A stretch of 23,891 nt of DNA from the NCBI GenBank assembly GCA_034440455.1, contig JAWXCB010000086.1:1-23891 (forward strand), in the 5' to 3' direction. Made by a program: the position numbers and the translations under genes. Position 1 is the stretch's first letter. Every line of letters starts with the position of its first letter. This DNA is from JAWXCB01 sp034440455. Lineage in GTDB: Bacteria; Bacteroidota; Bacteroidia; Chitinophagales; CAIOSU01. Shown here one piece after another: positions 6,905 to 16,474 of this stretch. The notes beneath the pieces were generated by a model. That model saw nothing but the letters and a program-made list of their open reading frames with translations, did no database searches and was not told the origin of the DNA.

Positions 6905-9043
6905 ATGCGATTTTTCCGTTTTATCCTGTCCTTATTTTTATCGGGAACTGCATCAGCTTCATTGACTATTTCTCTTCAGGGAAGCAACCAACATTTGCAA
7001 TCTTCCATTGCGCAACTTGCCATTCAGGATGTTACGCAGTTGCTGCATCAAGCCTGCAACTGCCCGGTGGAATGGAATAACAAAAATGCAACCGTTCAAT
7101 TAATCCTTCCCGAAATCAACAAAGCCTTTGCAACAACTCCTACTGATTTTGAAAAACAGCCCTACCCCGTCAGGCATTACTCTGAACAGAATTATACATG
7201 GATTTCAAAAGATTCAGCAGGAATAATTGTATTGACGCTTCAGGCAAGAACATACAATGCAATCAGTTTCGGGTTGTATGGGTTGTTGCAGGAAAAACTT
7301 GGATTCCAATTTTATCATCCGCGTGAAATGCTCGTTCCGCATTTTGAGGAATGGACGCTTCCCACAAATTTTCACTGGAGCGCAGTGCCGCGTTTTCACA
7401 AAATGGGATTTCACCTGCACACGCAGCACCCGTTGGAACTGACGGAAGATTTGATGAATCCTTCTACGGAGGAAGCGAGGAATCGCATCAAAGAATATAT
7501 TGACTGGCTTGCGCGTAATCAGCAGAATTATTTCGAGTATAACTTGCTTGAAAGTATTCATTTAAAAAGTTGGGTAAAAAATATCGCGCCTCTTGTTGAA
7601 TACGGACATCAGCGCGGCATCCTGATGGGATTGGATATTTCACTGCACATGATTCAGCAAAAGGCATTCATGCTCTATGAAAGTTTTCCAAATTCATTTC
7701 GCAGCAAGAAAAAACAGATAGACAGAAACCTTGCGAAACTCTGCAAAGCCGATTGGGACGTGTTTGATGTAGAATTCTCCACCACCGAATTCACGAAGGG
7801 AAATGAAAAGCAGAAAAAACAATTGCAATTGTATCTCACCGACTGCCTCGTGAATAAATATGACGTGAAGCTAATGGGACGAATGCATGTTGTGAAACAT
7901 GAAGAAATGGTAGGCGCGGGTGAAGAAACAGATTTTGATTTCACAAAAGAGGACTCGCTCCTTGATAGTCATCGCGGCATTCTCATTCACACGGTGATGT
8001 TTTATTCAATGGTGGATGAGAAAGCGCCCGTCTATCAAAACGAAAATCTCAAGCACATGCTTGATGCATTGCTACTTGAGCAGAAACAACGCGAAACATG
8101 GTATTATCCCGAATCGGCTTACTGGATTACGTTTGACAATTCCGTGCCGATGTTTTTGCTGCCCTATCTTTCTGCGCGGCTCGATGATATTCTGCTCTGC
8201 GATTCGCTTAATGTCACGGGGCATGTTACATTCAGCTCAGGATGGGAATGGGGCTATTGGCTTTTCGACTGGTGCATCGCGCGTTGGAGTTGGAAGCATG
8301 AAAAAGATGGAATACAGATTCAACCAACCCCCACCCAATTCATCTCAACGCTTTTCAATTCATATGAGGTGACCGCTTTCTTTGATGAAGCGTTGAAATT
8401 GCAACAGCATTCTATCAAAGACAAAGAATTGATTCGCTACATGACCGCGCAAACGGTGACGGATGAAATGCCCGGACCTTTCAATTTGCAACTGCATCCG
8501 CGTCCTGATGTTAGTTACAAATGGATGCGTAAAGAAGCGGATGCAGAATTCATTAAACAAGCGCATTACGAAGTGATTCAACCATTACTTACTTTTTCTG
8601 ATTCTACCAATGCGCTGTTGAAATCAACAGGTGAAATTCATTTCAAAGATTCGCTTCAGCAAAAAATATTTGATGAACTCAGCGATGGTATTCGAATTAC
8701 CGCGCTTCGCGCGAAATATCGCCAGGGGATAGTGGCAACCCTCCTTGATTTGAGAGAGAAGGATGCGAAATTTAAAAGCGAAAACTGCGCAGTGCATTTA
8801 ACAGAGATTAGTATGACAAGCGCTCTTGAAATTGTTAAGCGCAGAGAAGCTGACTACCGTTACCCCGTAGAACTCTTAGTGACAAAGCGTCCCAGTCACT
8901 CTTCTTACAAACATGGTTATCTCTATACCGTGCATGACTTGCATTTCTGGAAACGCGAGGCGATGCAAATCAGAGAAAACCGCTGGGATTTTCTGTTCAT
9001 GTCCATTTGGAACATTCCGGGAATTATCGGGCTGAAAAATTAA
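6905..9043 (+). CDS. Exported glycoside-hydrolase-like protein of unknown specificity
   Basis: This 712-residue protein has an N-terminal signal peptide (MRFFRFILSLFLSGTASA). Residues about 20-150 resemble the small alpha/beta domain that precedes the barrel in GH20, GH67 and GH115-type enzymes: ARTYNAISFGLYGLLQEKLG followed by FQFYHPRE and VP. Residues about 160-470 could form a TIM-barrel-like catalytic region (PRFHKMGFHLHTQHP, SSGWEWGYWLFDWC); the C-terminal part is helical and unassigned. I cannot place catalytic acids with confidence. It is probably periplasmic or lipid-free exported; no T9SS tail is seen. Its stop codon overlaps that of the convergent exonuclease gene. The fold call is inference from motif style. 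Confidence 0.55.
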   Translation: MRFFRFILSLFLSGTASASLTISLQGSNQHLQSSIAQLAIQDVTQLLHQACNCPVEWNNKNATVQLILPEINKAFATTPTDFEKQPYPVRHYSEQNYTWISKDSAGIIVLTLQARTYNAISFGLYGLLQEKLGFQFYHPREMLVPHFEEWTLPTNFHWSAVPRFHKMGFHLHTQHPLELTEDLMNPSTEEARNRIKEYIDWLARNQQNYFEYNLLESIHLKSWVKNIAPLVEYGHQRGILMGLDISLHMIQQKAFMLYESFPNSFRSKKKQIDRNLAKLCKADWDVFDVEFSTTEFTKGNEKQKKQLQLYLTDCLVNKYDVKLMGRMHVVKHEEMVGAGEETDFDFTKEDSLLDSHRGILIHTVMFYSMVDEKAPVYQNENLKHMLDALLLEQKQRETWYYPESAYWITFDNSVPMFLLPYLSARLDDILLCDSLNVTGHVTFSSGWEWGYWLFDWCIARWSWKHEKDGIQIQPTPTQFISTLFNSYEVTAFFDEALKLQQHSIKDKELIRYMTAQTVTDEMPGPFNLQLHPRPDVSYKWMRKEADAEFIKQAHYEVIQPLLTFSDSTNALLKSTGEIHFKDSLQQKIFDELSDGIRITALRAKYRQGIVATLLDLREKDAKFKSENCAVHLTEISMTSALEIVKRREADYRYPVELLVTKRPSHSSYKHGYLYTVHDLHFWKREAMQIRENRWDFLFMSIWNIPGIIGLKN

Positions 9044-9654
9044 AATAGCGTTGCCGTTTGCGCACTGGAGGGAATTCCTCTTGCGATTTTTCCAAGTCGC
9101 TTCAATTCCCAAAAACATGCAGCAGTAGCGGCAATATCAATCGCGGCATTATGCGCTTCTTTTAATTCTGTTCGAAACAGCTTAAAATAAAGCTCTGAAA
9201 GTTTGGGCCACTTGTATTTTCCATAGGCGCTTTCTATTGCGCAGAAATCTGTCGCGCTTTCCATCGTGCAGATTTTCTTTTTGGAAGCAACGCTGTTCGG
9301 CATGTTATTCCGCAAAAATTCTGCGCCTACAATTTTTTCATCAAAACTCATGTTATGCGCCACCAAATATCCTGCTTGGTTTACAAGCGATTGAAAATCC
9401 TGTAAAACCGGCAAAAGCATTTTCCCCTCGCGGGTTGCTTTGTCCATAGTGATTCCGTGGATGCGGCTCGCATCAGCAGGAATTGTAAAGCCTTCCGGTT
9501 TAATAATAAAATCCCCGCCCGCAATTTTATTCCCGTTGCTGTCATAATAGAGGTACGCGAGTTGAACCATTCTGGGCCAATTATTTACCTCTGTTACGGG
9601 CGCTTTCCAGTTTCGGGGAAGTCCTGTTGTTTCGGTGTCAAAGAAGAGATACAA
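9040..9654 (-). CDS. DEDDh 3'-5' exonuclease (DnaQ/RNase T-like)
   Basis: A single exonuclease domain of 204 residues. Exo I is FFDTETTG (D6, E8), Exo II is AHNMSFDEKIV (H100, D105), and Exo III is EAHNAAIDIAAT (H168, D173). These are the DEDDh metal-binding residues of proofreading and RNA-processing exonucleases. The DNA or RNA substrate is not evident, and no polymerase is adjacent. The start must be TTG at 9654: the family normally begins at this beta strand (MYLFFDTET) and no ATG lies just upstream. The gene is convergent with the 6905 gene and overlaps it by 4 nt. Confidence 0.9.
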   Translation of the reverse strand: MYLFFDTETTGLPRNWKAPVTEVNNWPRMVQLAYLYYDSNGNKIAGGDFIIKPEGFTIPADASRIHGITMDKATREGKMLLPVLQDFQSLVNQAGYLVAHNMSFDEKIVGAEFLRNNMPNSVASKKKICTMESATDFCAIESAYGKYKWPKLSELYFKLFRTELKEAHNAAIDIAATAACFWELKRLGKIARGIPSSAQTATLF

Positions 9655-9923
9655 GGTGTTTGTTTTAGGGAGTGAAAACGCTAACGCAAAATGAGGTTTA
9701 CCTGTTTTCTCAATTCACGCACGATTGAATTTTATTGATAGCTGCCAAGTTCGCGCTTTGTTTAAGTTGAGAAAAGAAAAATTTATTCCTGCCTGTGGAT
9801 AACAACAATACTGACAGAAAACAGATGTTCAGAAAATTTAAAAGATTATTCAGAAAACAATCTGGCATGAAATGCAACCAATCCCCAATGACTTCCGACT
9901 ATCCACTAATGTCTTGTTATAGC

Positions 9924-9954
9924 TTTGCGCTTTTAAGCAAATGTTATATTTTTG
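9924..9954 (+). promoter_or_regulatory. Bacteroidota-type promoter of the T9SS repeat protein
   Basis: TTTG (9924-9927), a 19-nt spacer and TATTTTTG (9947-9954) match the consensus. The predicted start is near 9961 and the leader about 35 nt before ATG 9996. This supports the 9996 start over upstream in-frame ATGs. The remainder of 9655-9923 shows no gene or repeat I can support. Confidence 0.72.
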
Positions 9955-9995
9955 ACGCTCTCGTAATTTTTAACCCAAAATTTAACAACCTGGTC

Positions 9996-12900
9996 ATGAA
10001 AAAATTTCTCTGCATGTTGCTGTTAGGCAGCATCATCACTGTTGTTGTTGCTCAAAGCAATAATATCGTAAACGTGAAGATGAAGGAAACAAAATGCCTT
10101 CAGGATGATTATCAATCGGTAAATCCTGCGCCATTTAAACAAACGCATCTTTACCTGAAAAATCAATTGCAAAATAACATGCCACGCGGAGGCGCGCGCA
10201 ATGTGACATCGGTGGAAATCGGCTCGTCAGGCAACCTGTTTACCATCCTTTCTTCGGAGGTAAACCGCATCGCTACCAATGGCGACCTGAACACAGTAGT
10301 GTTTGTGCATCGCTCCGACCCTTCGATTTTTCCGTTAAGCAACGTAGGGCAATATCGCTATGATGTGTCTTATGACGGTGGCGCCACATGGACGCTCAAT
10401 CAGGGTGTGCTCAATCCCAAAGGAAACCAGCAAACAAGGGCAGGACGTTATCCCAACACTGCTATTTACAATCCCACCGGCAACACCGACCCGGACAGCG
10501 CTTATATGCTTTACCTCGGAAGCTGGTTGCCTTTTGATGCGGGTGGCAGTTGGGATGGCCACTTCTCAGGCGTTGCCCGTTTGGACAATGATACGCTCAC
10601 ATATACTGAAAATATTTCTACGCCAAATAATGGCGATATCAGCATAGTAGGCGGCTTGTGTAATGGCACACAAGGCACTTTTTGGGCGGTAAACTGGGAA
10701 AACACCAATGACCTGGCGCCAAACTTCACCTCGTTCATTATTTTCAAAGGCGTGTGGAATCCGAATAGAAATGATGTGGATTGGGTGGAATATTTAAAAG
10801 TTTCTCCTGATTATGATTTGGATTTTGATGGCACCATTCAGGCAACTTCACTGAACATGTCATTTGACCCCACCGGACAATATGGATTTGTTTCGTTCCT
10901 TGGTGACGTGGTGAGCGGTGGCGACAATGTGCTTTCTCCCGTGCTTTACAAAACTACCGATGGCGGTGACAACTGGACAGGACCTATCGTGCTCGACCTT
11001 TCCACCTTTAATAATGTGGTGAATAACCTTAGCGTGAATCCCACTCCGCAGCCCGCATTTGATATGGATATTGTGGTAGATGGAAACGGCAGTCCCCACA
11101 TGCTCGTGGTGATTGGCTCGTCAGGACAGGATTACGCTATCTCAACTGGCACCGGAGCAGGCTTGAAGATTTATGACATCACGTATGTTCCTACCGGTGC
11201 AAATGATTGCAAATGGCAGGCGATTTTCATTGATGATGTAGCAACCTTACGTGGCGATATTACGGCTGATGTTACAGAGGACAACCGCCCGCAATGCTCG
11301 CTCAGCCCCGATGGACAAAAAGTGTTTTTCGGATGGCTTGATTCAGATGCCACCGTAACCGGAGGCTCCAATGAATTACCCAACCTGAAGACACGCGCCC
11401 TTGATGTGAACACTGGACTTGCAGCGCCTGTTGTAAACCGCACTGACACTGACCCGATTTGGGCAGGAGGCGCGTTGTTTGCTTCTTTTTCACCGGTTGC
11501 GCAACATAACGGAAACACGTATCGTGTTCCCACTGTGTTCACGCAGTTGAATGCAAGCGGTTCTGATGCTGAACCCACATCGTTCCATTACGTGCAAGAT
11601 ATTCAATACATGGAAAGTGAGTTCACAATTGATGTGTTCCCGCCTGTGATTGTTTTGAACGCTACCTCGCCCATCACAGTGGTTGTGAATACGCCTTATG
11701 TTGACCCGGGCGCTACTGCAAATGATAATCTGGATGGCGATATCACCGCCAACATCGTTGCAAATATCAGCGCAGTAAATACTGCTGCGGTTGGCAGCTA
11801 TCTCGTTACTTATAATGTTACAGATGCTACCGGCAACGCAGCATGTGACGCTACAAGAATTGTAAACGTGGTTGCAACTCCCGACAATACGCCCCCAACA
11901 ATTTTACTGACTGGCACATCCACCATTAACATTGACGTTTGCAGCTTTTTCTCCGACCCCGGTGCAACTGCTAACGACAACGTGGATGGCGACATCACTA
12001 ACAATATCACTGTTACCAGCACTGTTCCGGGACCGCTTGTTCCGGGCAGCTATACGATTGATTATGACGTAACCGATGGCGCAGGAAATGTTGCTACAAC
12101 AGTTTCACGCACGGTGAATGTTTCTGACCTTCCTCCCGCGATTACGCTGAATGGAGATAATCCCCTGAACATTGAAATCTGCCAAAACTTCGCTGATCCG
12201 GGAGCATTTGCGGTTGACAATTGCGCAGGCGCACTGTCGCTGACTGTTGTAAGCACTGTTGATACAAACACTGTAGGCTCCTATACCATTACTTATACCG
12301 CGACTGACGGGGTGAATGCTCCTGTTTCCTCTGTAAGAACGGTGAATATCACTGCCGATATTACTGCGCCTTCGTTAATAGCATTGGGCGCTAACCCATT
12401 TTATGTTTATCTCGGTGAAAATTTTACTGATCCGGGCGCTGCATCTGTTGATTGCGTTGACGGCAACCTTACGGGAGATGTTGTGAGCAATGCTTCATCT
12501 GTTGTAAATGTAAGCGCGCGCGGAAACTATACTGTGATTTACACAGTTTCCGATGCAGCAGGAAACGCAGCTACTCCCGCTACAAGAGTGGTTGTAGTGA
12601 ATACAGAACCCGACCCGGACTTCACCTATGTTGTGAGTGGTGGCACTGTTGCTTATACAGATGAATCACTTTACAATCCAACAGGCTGGCAGTGGGATTT
12701 TGGCGACCAATTTGCAAGCGTACAACCGAACCCAAGCCGCACATACATCGCTAATGGCACTTACACTGTTTGCCTGAAAGCATCCAATGTTTACAACAGT
12801 ACGCCTTTCAGCAAACCCATAAAGGAAACCTGCAAAGATGTAGTAGTGGATGCTGTAGGTATTAACGATGTTGCAATTGGAAATTCATTTGATATATTCC

Positions 12901-13133
12901 CCAACCCGACAAGCGGCTTGCTGACGCTCGAAATCAAAACTTCTGATTTTGAAAAAGTGCGCATCGAATTGTTTGACATTGTTGGAAAATCATTGAAGGC
13001 GTTTGAAATCAATGAAAGAACTGCAGGCAGCAGGCACACGCTTGATTTCTCCGGAAATTCTGAAGGCGTTTACCTCGTGAAAATTCAAACAGAAAAAGGA
13101 ACAGCTACAAAAAAGATTATCGTAAGCAGATAA
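9996..13133 (+). CDS. Type IX-secreted protein with Asp-box, DUF5011-like, PKD and sorting domains
   Basis: From ATG 9996 the product has 1,045 residues. A signal peptide (MKKFLCMLLLGSIITVVVAQ) is followed by a region of about 500 residues with Asp-box-like motifs (YDVSYDGGATW near 123, TTDGGDNW near 319), suggesting a beta-propeller as in sialidase/BNR proteins. Four DUF5011/HYR-like Ig modules follow (about 547-871, each with a DPGA motif and a TV-DATGN-type strand), then a PKD domain (WQWDFGDQ near 905). The C-terminus is a Por-type type A sorting domain from FPNPTSG (about 967) to the end. It is probably cell-surface or released, and the ligand is unknown. An earlier ATG (9795) is in frame, but the signal peptide and promoter place the start at 9996. 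Confidence 0.88.
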   Translation: MKKFLCMLLLGSIITVVVAQSNNIVNVKMKETKCLQDDYQSVNPAPFKQTHLYLKNQLQNNMPRGGARNVTSVEIGSSGNLFTILSSEVNRIATNGDLNTVVFVHRSDPSIFPLSNVGQYRYDVSYDGGATWTLNQGVLNPKGNQQTRAGRYPNTAIYNPTGNTDPDSAYMLYLGSWLPFDAGGSWDGHFSGVARLDNDTLTYTENISTPNNGDISIVGGLCNGTQGTFWAVNWENTNDLAPNFTSFIIFKGVWNPNRNDVDWVEYLKVSPDYDLDFDGTIQATSLNMSFDPTGQYGFVSFLGDVVSGGDNVLSPVLYKTTDGGDNWTGPIVLDLSTFNNVVNNLSVNPTPQPAFDMDIVVDGNGSPHMLVVIGSSGQDYAISTGTGAGLKIYDITYVPTGANDCKWQAIFIDDVATLRGDITADVTEDNRPQCSLSPDGQKVFFGWLDSDATVTGGSNELPNLKTRALDVNTGLAAPVVNRTDTDPIWAGGALFASFSPVAQHNGNTYRVPTVFTQLNASGSDAEPTSFHYVQDIQYMESEFTIDVFPPVIVLNATSPITVVVNTPYVDPGATANDNLDGDITANIVANISAVNTAAVGSYLVTYNVTDATGNAACDATRIVNVVATPDNTPPTILLTGTSTINIDVCSFFSDPGATANDNVDGDITNNITVTSTVPGPLVPGSYTIDYDVTDGAGNVATTVSRTVNVSDLPPAITLNGDNPLNIEICQNFADPGAFAVDNCAGALSLTVVSTVDTNTVGSYTITYTATDGVNAPVSSVRTVNITADITAPSLIALGANPFYVYLGENFTDPGAASVDCVDGNLTGDVVSNASSVVNVSARGNYTVIYTVSDAAGNAATPATRVVVVNTEPDPDFTYVVSGGTVAYTDESLYNPTGWQWDFGDQFASVQPNPSRTYIANGTYTVCLKASNVYNSTPFSKPIKETCKDVVVDAVGINDVAIGNSFDIFPNPTSGLLTLEIKTSDFEKVRIELFDIVGKSLKAFEINERTAGSRHTLDFSGNSEGVYLVKIQTEKGTATKKIIVSR
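11638..12610 (+). repeat. Four in-gene DUF5011-like Ig modules
   Basis: Four modules of about 78-85 residues each carry a DPGA motif (codons near 11702, 11955, 12196 and 12430) and end with a V-G-S-Y-x-x-x-Y-x-x-T/D-D-x-x-G-N strand or a variant. Sequence divergence is high, so this is an old expansion. The third copy has lost the D-G-D-I segment typical of the others. Confidence 0.75.
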
Positions 13134-13153
13134 TTTTTTCAGTGTCCGTTTTA

Positions 13154-13186
13154 TAAAAAAGGCTTCCCTCGGGAAGCATTTTTTAT
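13154..13186 (+). terminator. Strong intrinsic terminator (possibly bidirectional)
   Basis: GCTTCC (13162-13167), loop CTCG, GGAAGC (13172-13177), preceded by six A residues and followed by ATTTTTT. It lies 20 nt after the stop of the T9SS protein gene. The flanking A and T tracts would let it work in both directions. Confidence 0.85.
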
Positions 13187-13209
13187 TGTGTTTTTTTATA
13201 TATTTATGT

Positions 13210-15318
13210 GTGCTTTCGCTGCTCAAAGAAATCTCTTATGTCCGGCTTATCCCGCCTTTTTGCTTGGGGATAGTCAGTTTCGTTTTCTTTCCATTTCATC
13301 CTGACACTCGGTTTGTATTACTGCTTTTTGCTTTCTGCGTTACCGGTTTTTTAGCAGGCCGGTATCTTGCTTTGCTAAAGAAATCCAATACGTATGGCTG
13401 GCTTTTGGGCATTGTAACGCATTTCATGTTTTATCTCGCAGGCTATTTACTCTGCGCGCAACACACGGAGATTTACAATGAAAAGCATTTCAGCAATTTC
13501 CTGCGCAAAGATTCAATGCTCGTGCTCCAGATTGACGAGCCGCTTGCCGAAAGCGCAAAAACATACAAGACAATCGGGAAAGTTATCGCTATCACCGATT
13601 CAACTTCTATTCAGCAGGTGATTGGGAAAGTGCAGATTTACCTGCGAAAAGATTCCGCTGCATTCGCTTTGAAATATGGCGACTGGATTTTGGTGAAAAA
13701 TAATTTCGCAGCGTTGCCTGACGCGAAAAATCCGCGCGAATTCAACTATAAGCGATTCATGGGGTTTCGCAATATTTATCATCAGGCGTTTTTTGAAAAG
13801 GAAGATTGGCTCCTGTATGAAGAGGATAAAGGAAATCCATTGATGGCAGGCGTTCTGCAATTGCGCGGCAGCCTGTTGAGCATCCTGCGGAACTATGTGA
13901 AAGACGACCAGGCTTATGCCGTTTCTTCTTCCCTGATTCTTGGATTGCGCGAGAAACTTGATGATGAATTAATCAAAGCGTATTCAAGTTCGGGTGCGAT
14001 GCACGTGCTGGCGGTTTCGGGTTTGCATGTGGCGATCATGTTTCAGATTTTCAGTTACCTGTTTTTCTTTTTGGATAAAAATTCACGACTAAAAACATTC
14101 AAATCTTTAATCATTGTTTTGATTATCTGGGGATATGCCGCGCTCACTGGCTTGTCGCCTTCCGTGCTGCGTGCAGCGGTGATGTTCACCTTCGTTGCGC
14201 TTGGCAGCAATATGAAGCGCATCACCAACATCTATAACATGCTTGCCGGCTCCGCATTTGCGCTCTTGCTTTACAATCCCTACTATTTGATGGAAGTGGG
14301 TTTTCAACTTTCTTATCTCGCAGTAATCGGCATTGTAATGTTACAACCGAAAATTTACCCGCTCTATTACACGCGCAACTGGGTGCTTGATAAAGTCTGG
14401 ATGATTACGGCAGTATCTATTGCTGCGCAGGTTGCCACGTTTCCGCTTGGCTTGCTCTACTACTATCAATTCCCTGTTTACTTTCTTGTCTCAAATCTTT
14501 TTGTAATTCCTGTATCTACCGCGATTCTTTATCTTGGTGTGCTTCTGTTTGGCGTGTTTTGGATTCCGGGCATCAATCAGCTTGTTGGGTTTCTATTGGA
14601 GAAATCTTTATGGCTGATGAATTGGGTGGTACTCACGATTGATGCCCTACCCTACGCGCTGCTGCAAGGCATTTCTATCAGCGTGCCGGAATCATGGTTC
14701 ATCTATGCCTCTCTCCTCGCAGTAGTTGCGTTTATCTACTGGAGGCGCAATTCGTTTCTCCTCGCTGCGCTTATGTGGGTGGTGTTGCTGCTCGGATGGA
14801 ACGTGGCTGAAAAAATTCAAAACCAATATCAACGCACGCTGATAGTTTACAGCGTTTCAAAAAATACCGCGATTGATTTCATCAGCGGCTCTGAGCATCT
14901 GTTCATTGCCGACAGCGCCCTGCTCCATGATTATGACCGCATGTTATTTCATATCAAACACAACTGGTGGGATAGCGGACTGCAATCAGCCGCTGCGGAT
15001 ATGAAGCATGATTTCAGTTTGCCTTTCGTAAAACGAGAGAATGAATACATTCAGTTCTTTGATAAAAAAATGGTGTTGATAGATAAACCCTTGCGGGAAA
15101 ATCTTCCAAAGGAAAAGTTGCGCGTGGATTATGTGCTGCTCTCAAAAAATGCAAAAGTAAACATGCGTGACCTCGTCAAAATGTATAATTTCAGGCGCAT
15201 AATTTTTGACAGCTCCAACTCGCCCGGAAAAATAAAATACTGGAAGCAGGATTGTGAAAAATTAGGATTGGAATATTATGACGCACAGGAAAACGGAGCA
15301 TACATAGAGCATCTTTAA
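13210..15318 (+). CDS. comEC: ComEC/Rec2-type DNA-uptake channel protein
   Basis: This polytopic inner-membrane protein of about 702 residues is expected to carry transforming DNA across the membrane. Several N-terminal membrane segments precede a DUF4131-like soluble domain. The Competence core follows, with GAMHVLAVSGLHVAIM (about 260-276), ALTGLSPSVLRAAVMF and EVGFQLSYLAVIGI, then more membrane helices. The C-terminal 170 residues look like a beta-lactamase-like domain without a metal-binding HxHxDH motif, which to my knowledge is common in Bacteroidota ComEC. The first possible start (TTG 13186) lies at the edge of the terminator's T tract, so I chose GTG 13210 (VLSLLKEISYVRLIPPF), which suits the family's usual start. 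It could also begin at a non-standard codon nearby. Confidence 0.88.
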   Translation: MLSLLKEISYVRLIPPFCLGIVSFVFFPFHPDTRFVLLLFAFCVTGFLAGRYLALLKKSNTYGWLLGIVTHFMFYLAGYLLCAQHTEIYNEKHFSNFLRKDSMLVLQIDEPLAESAKTYKTIGKVIAITDSTSIQQVIGKVQIYLRKDSAAFALKYGDWILVKNNFAALPDAKNPREFNYKRFMGFRNIYHQAFFEKEDWLLYEEDKGNPLMAGVLQLRGSLLSILRNYVKDDQAYAVSSSLILGLREKLDDELIKAYSSSGAMHVLAVSGLHVAIMFQIFSYLFFFLDKNSRLKTFKSLIIVLIIWGYAALTGLSPSVLRAAVMFTFVALGSNMKRITNIYNMLAGSAFALLLYNPYYLMEVGFQLSYLAVIGIVMLQPKIYPLYYTRNWVLDKVWMITAVSIAAQVATFPLGLLYYYQFPVYFLVSNLFVIPVSTAILYLGVLLFGVFWIPGINQLVGFLLEKSLWLMNWVVLTIDALPYALLQGISISVPESWFIYASLLAVVAFIYWRRNSFLLAALMWVVLLLGWNVAEKIQNQYQRTLIVYSVSKNTAIDFISGSEHLFIADSALLHDYDRMLFHIKHNWWDSGLQSAAADMKHDFSLPFVKRENEYIQFFDKKMVLIDKPLRENLPKEKLRVDYVLLSKNAKVNMRDLVKMYNFRRIIFDSSNSPGKIKYWKQDCEKLGLEYYDAQENGAYIEHL

Positions 15319-15324
15319 CGGAAC

Positions 15325-15354
15325 AGATTCCATCTTTGTGAAAAGATGGAATCT
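15325..15354 (+). promoter_or_regulatory. 13-bp perfect hairpin with GTGA loop between comEC and mtnA
   Basis: AGATTCCATCTTT (15325-15337), loop GTGA, then the exact complement (15342-15354). It ends 17 nt before the mtnA ATG and begins 6 nt after the comEC stop. Only ATTTCTC follows, so it is a poor terminator. It may instead be an mRNA-stabilising or attenuating hairpin; GTGA is a GNRA tetraloop. Confidence 0.6.
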
Positions 15355-15371
15355 ATTTCTCACTAATAAAA

Positions 15372-16472
15372 ATGAAAATAGGAAATAAACACTACCGCAC
15401 AATTTGGATAAAGCCCGACAACCCTTTTGAAGTGCTGGTGATTGACCAGCGGCAATTACCGCATGAACTCGTGATCCGCGAATTAAAAAATCCTGATGAC
15501 TTCGTTCATGCGATAAAAGAGATGGTGGTGCGTGGAGCGCCACTAATCGGCATCACTGCCGCTTATGGATTGTATTCCGCTTTGCTGAATTCCACAGCCG
15601 GTAATGCAGAACTGAACTTGCAGAAAGCATACAACGCCATTCTTGCAACGCGACCCACTGCCAGCAATTTAAAATGGGCGTTGCAAAAACAGTTTTATGC
15701 AATTCAAGAAGGAAAAAACCTCGGAGAAAAAATCAAGCTCGCGCTTGATAATGCTAACCGCATGGCGGAAGAGGATATTAAAATGTGCAAGCAAATCGGC
15801 AAGCACGGACTGCCGCTGATTGAATCCCTCAGCAAGAAAAAAAACGAAGGAGAACCTGTAAATATTCTTACACACTGCAACGCAGGCTGGCTCGCTACGG
15901 TGGATTATGGCACTGCCACATCGCCCATTTATCTTGCGCATGATGCGGGCATTCCGGTGCATGTGTGGGTGGATGAAACGCGCCCGCGTAATCAAGGCTC
16001 CAGCCTCACTGCGTATGAATTGGGCAAACATGGCATTCCGCATACGATTATCGTGGACAATGCCGGAGGACATCTCATGCAACGCGGCATGGTGGATATG
16101 TGCATTGTGGGTACCGACCGCACCACCGCAAATGGCGATGTGTGCAACAAAATCGGAACCTATTTAAAAGCATTGGCTGCCTTTGATAATAAAATTCCAT
16201 TTTACGTTGCGCTGCCTTCCTCTTCGATTGATTGGGAAATCAAGGATGCTGCTGAAATTCCAATTGAGGAAAGAAGCGAACATGAAGTAAAACACATCCA
16301 GGGGTTTGACGGCAGGAAAATTGTTTCCGTGCAAATCGCGCCTTCGCTAAGCAAAGCCGCAAACTATGGCTTTGATATAACTCCCGCGCGACTTGTCACC
16401 GGATTAATCACCGAGCGCGGCATCTGCAAGCCCGACAGGAAAGAGCTTTCGCTGCTATTTTTTGATAAATGA
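15372..16472 (+). CDS. mtnA: Methylthioribose-1-phosphate isomerase
   Basis: This 366-residue enzyme converts 5-methylthioribose-1-phosphate to the ribulose form in the methionine salvage pathway. Its fold is related to eIF2B, and it shows the family hallmarks: VVRGAPLIGITAAYG (52-66), THCNAGWLAT with the catalytic Cys169, DETRPRNQGS (201-210), and VGTDRTTANGDVCNKIGTY with catalytic Asp249. Its length is typical. ATG at 15372 suits the family start. It follows comEC by 53 bp containing a hairpin, and meets the paraoxonase-like gene tail-to-tail with 2 nt between stops. No SAM or other riboswitch is evident, and no other salvage gene is in the window. Confidence 0.95.
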   Translation: MKIGNKHYRTIWIKPDNPFEVLVIDQRQLPHELVIRELKNPDDFVHAIKEMVVRGAPLIGITAAYGLYSALLNSTAGNAELNLQKAYNAILATRPTASNLKWALQKQFYAIQEGKNLGEKIKLALDNANRMAEEDIKMCKQIGKHGLPLIESLSKKKNEGEPVNILTHCNAGWLATVDYGTATSPIYLAHDAGIPVHVWVDETRPRNQGSSLTAYELGKHGIPHTIIVDNAGGHLMQRGMVDMCIVGTDRTTANGDVCNKIGTYLKALAAFDNKIPFYVALPSSSIDWEIKDAAEIPIEERSEHEVKHIQGFDGRKIVSVQIAPSLSKAANYGFDITPARLVTGLITERGICKPDRKELSLLFFDK

Positions 16473-16474
16473 TT

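Noticed and set aside
9795..9995. N-terminal extension of the T9SS protein to the first in-frame ATG
   Set aside because: A consensus promoter lies inside it and the signal peptide begins at 9996.
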